A stretch of 64,000 nt of DNA from Yponomeuta sedellus (Eukaryota > Arthropoda > Insecta > Lepidoptera > Yponomeutidae): NCBI GenBank assembly GCA_934045075.1, contig OW203751.1, positions 2,305,822 to 2,369,821 on the forward strand, written 5' to 3'. The notes beneath the pieces are model-generated. The model saw nothing but the letters and a program-made list of their open reading frames with translations, was not told where the DNA came from and did not search any database. Numbering within the stretch: position 1 is the first letter of the stretch; every line of letters starts with the position of its first letter. Shown one piece after another: positions 62,421-64,000 of this stretch. The position numbers were made by a program, and so were the translations under genes.

Positions 62421-62665
62421 CGATGGCCTCGGTGGCGCAGCGGTTTGGCACGCTGACTGTAAAACCGAAGGTCTCGGGTTTGATCCCCGGCCGGGTCAAA
62501 CTAGGAAACGAACTTTTCTAGTCTGTCTCGGGTCTTGAATGTTATCTATTGTATTATATCTATCGTCAAGTTAGCACCTATAACACAAGTCATTTAGTTG
62601 TACTTAGTATAGGGCTAACAAGATCTGTGTATTATGTCCACGACTATTTATTTATTTTAATGTTA
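62421..62665 (+). mobile_element. tRNA-derived SINE family H
   Basis: GGCCTCGGTGGCGCAGCGGT, loop GACTGTAAAACC, GGGTTTGATCCCCGG, then ACTAGGAAACGAACTTTTCT, ACACAAGTCATTTAGTTG and a TTTATTTATT tail. Best copy of the family. Confidence 0.8.
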
Positions 62666-62943
62666 GAAACTTCTGTTTACCTGTGAGGTGCACGTGCAGT
62701 GTATGATATATTGATGAGTTTGACTCAGAACGGAGGTGTTCGTGTGTGTTTGAGCATGTTTTATAGCTCCATTGATCCGCGCGCATCGATACTACCTGAG
62801 TCGGCTCTCAAAACTGTAATAGACTGTTTGATAATGTTAAAAAGAAAGTATTAATCATTTACATTTGGAAACAACAAATCATTTACCTTTACATTTGTCT
62901 CTTAGCGATAAGACCGCCAATTGTATAATATTACTTAGATTTT

Positions 62944-63516
62944 TTGTAATATTTGGACTCCAGCAGAGCTACGCACAGAAGTAATACGAACCAAATAGGT
63001 ACTCGAAAACAGCACCAGCTGACTTTATTGTAGACAAACGAATATTTATAAACACGAGCGTCACTCACGTCATGTGCTGGATTGCTCTCCAAAGAGAACG
63101 TATCTCCAAAACGCACCCTCAATCCATCACATGCGATAGTGTACGTACAGTGAAGGAACACAATAATCACTTATGGTTAAATGAGCATATTTGGTACACG
63201 CACCCTTAATCTCTAAGGTACCCTTAACAGTTTTGAAGATTCACCCACCCTTAAGTAGATAAACAAGTAAGCAAATAAATTAACCATTACAAGAACAATA
63301 AACAATAATGTATAAAATGTAAATCCATATCCAATAACCTATATTTACATTTTGTAATATTTGGACTCCAGTAGAGGTACGCACAGAATTAATACGAACC
63401 AAATACTCGAAAACAGCACCAGCTGACTTTATTGTAGACAAACGAATATTTATAAACACGAGCGCCACTCACGTCATGTGCTGGATTGCTCTCCAAAGAG
63501 AACGCATCTCCAAAAA
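62944..63516 (-). repeat. LTR-like direct repeat pair
   Basis: About 165 bp beginning TGTAATATTTGGACTCCAG at 62944 recurs at 63353 with few changes. On the minus strand each has TATAAATATTCG, then CAATAAAGTCAGC about 15 bp on, and ends in AATATTACA, as an LTR promoter and poly(A) signal would. The roughly 240 bp between them has no coding sequence. Probably solo or rearranged LTRs of one element. Confidence 0.5.
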
Positions 63517-63664
63517 GATTCAAGAAATCATGGCTGTATTCTTTTTTTCTGGTTGTGCAATAGTGTTCTTTATCTATCAATCTATTTACATTTGTATTAA
63601 GATAAGATAAAGTTTAGGTACTCGTCCAAAGCACAAGTATAAATCACTTACATTGTATGTTATA
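63517..63664. other. LINE-tail scrap
   Basis: TCTGGTTGTGCAATAGTGTT at about 63549 resembles the LINE 3' end seen at 58070. The rest is AT-rich. Confidence 0.4.
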
Positions 63665-63985
63665 TTGATTTATACTATTTTTATTTTTAATGCACTAACC
63701 CGTGCTAAGGAACAAATTTAAAAATGTGGGTACAGTGATATCGTTCCGATGTTAAACCTAACTGCAAAGTAGGTAGTCGGAGCTGTAAGTAATGCAATTT
63801 GCTTAAGTCAGATGTCGCTGCCTGTACCTAATACAGATAATAGTGTAAAGAGGTTCGAAATTTCACTGATGCCGTGAGTCGCCCATTGGCTCAATTGGTA
63901 GAGCGCTGGCACAGATAGCCAGAGGTTGCGGGTTCGAATCCCGGCATGGGTGAAATTTTTTGCCTCTAATTAGGTTTTTATATTG
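63665..63985. mobile_element. Family A tRNA-bearing repeat with inverted left terminus
   Basis: Left: ACTATTTTTATTTTTAATGC ACTAACCCGTGC on the minus sense (to about 63722). Then a plus copy from TGTGGGTACAGTGATATCG through the tRNA-like core (TGGCTCAATTGGTAGAGCGC, GGTTCGAATCC) to GCCTCTAATTAGG near the window end. Confidence 0.75.
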
Positions 63986-64000
63986 ATTTATTAATAGTTG

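Noticed and set aside
7566..63985. tRNA genes at the many A-box/B-box sequences
   Set aside because: The sequences recur with shared non-tRNA flanks, the anticodon-loop base before the anticodon is often not T, and acceptor stems are imperfect. They are SINE or family A cores, not functional tRNAs.

Overview
The window looks like euchromatic DNA from a moth or butterfly (Lepidoptera). Repeats in the classes I associate with that order fill most of it: RTE-clade LINE tails ending in GAAGAAGAAG, tRNA- and 5S-rRNA-derived SINEs, Helitron-like pieces ending in CTAGT, and many small inverted-repeat (MITE) elements. There is no prokaryotic gene organisation. Coding content is very low.

The only host gene I can defend is dbx, a developmental homeobox gene on the + strand. 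It appears as its last two coding exons. The penultimate exon (7029-7174) carries homeodomain residues 1-44. The terminal exon (38479-38838) carries residues 45-60 and the whole C-terminal tail to a TGA stop. Between them is an intron of 31,304 bp, so most of the left half of the window is dbx intron. The 5' exons must lie before position 1, or be too short to see in 1-7028. Candidate poly(A) signals sit about 1.6 kb after the stop, at 40436 and 40467.

Layout. 1-7028: upstream intron, with a degenerate tandem array (558-1262), SINEs, RTE tails and fold-back MITEs, one of which ends 28 bp before the dbx splice acceptor. 7029-38478: dbx exon and giant intron, packed with nested transposons; their insertion order can be read from target-site duplications and from empty sites in paralogous copies. 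A THAP-domain relic lies at 11616-11806. 38479-40500: terminal exon and probable 3' UTR, which contains a 454-bp inverted-repeat element with tRNA T-arm-like sequence in both arms. 40500-64000: intergenic, with a LINE C-terminal relic (44960-45240), a frameshifted R1-clade LINE relic on the minus strand (49258-50140) and an LTR element flanked by AGCC (52136-55497). One LTR of that element is interrupted by a 1,446-bp element built from reiterated TTTCATTGCCGTGG motifs. Further right come an 11-bp tandem array (57612-58046), tandem and inverted tRNA-bearing repeats (61026-61818, 63665-63985) and an LTR-like pair (62944-63516).

The best candidates for something undescribed are: the motif-reiterating element at 52553-53998 and three loci of similar style; the roughly 310-bp tRNA-bearing repeat, whose tandem and head-to-head arrangements fit neither a plain SINE nor a plain MITE; and the 5S-rRNA-derived SINE with clear 10-11 bp target-site duplications. 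All family assignments were made by eye, without database searches.
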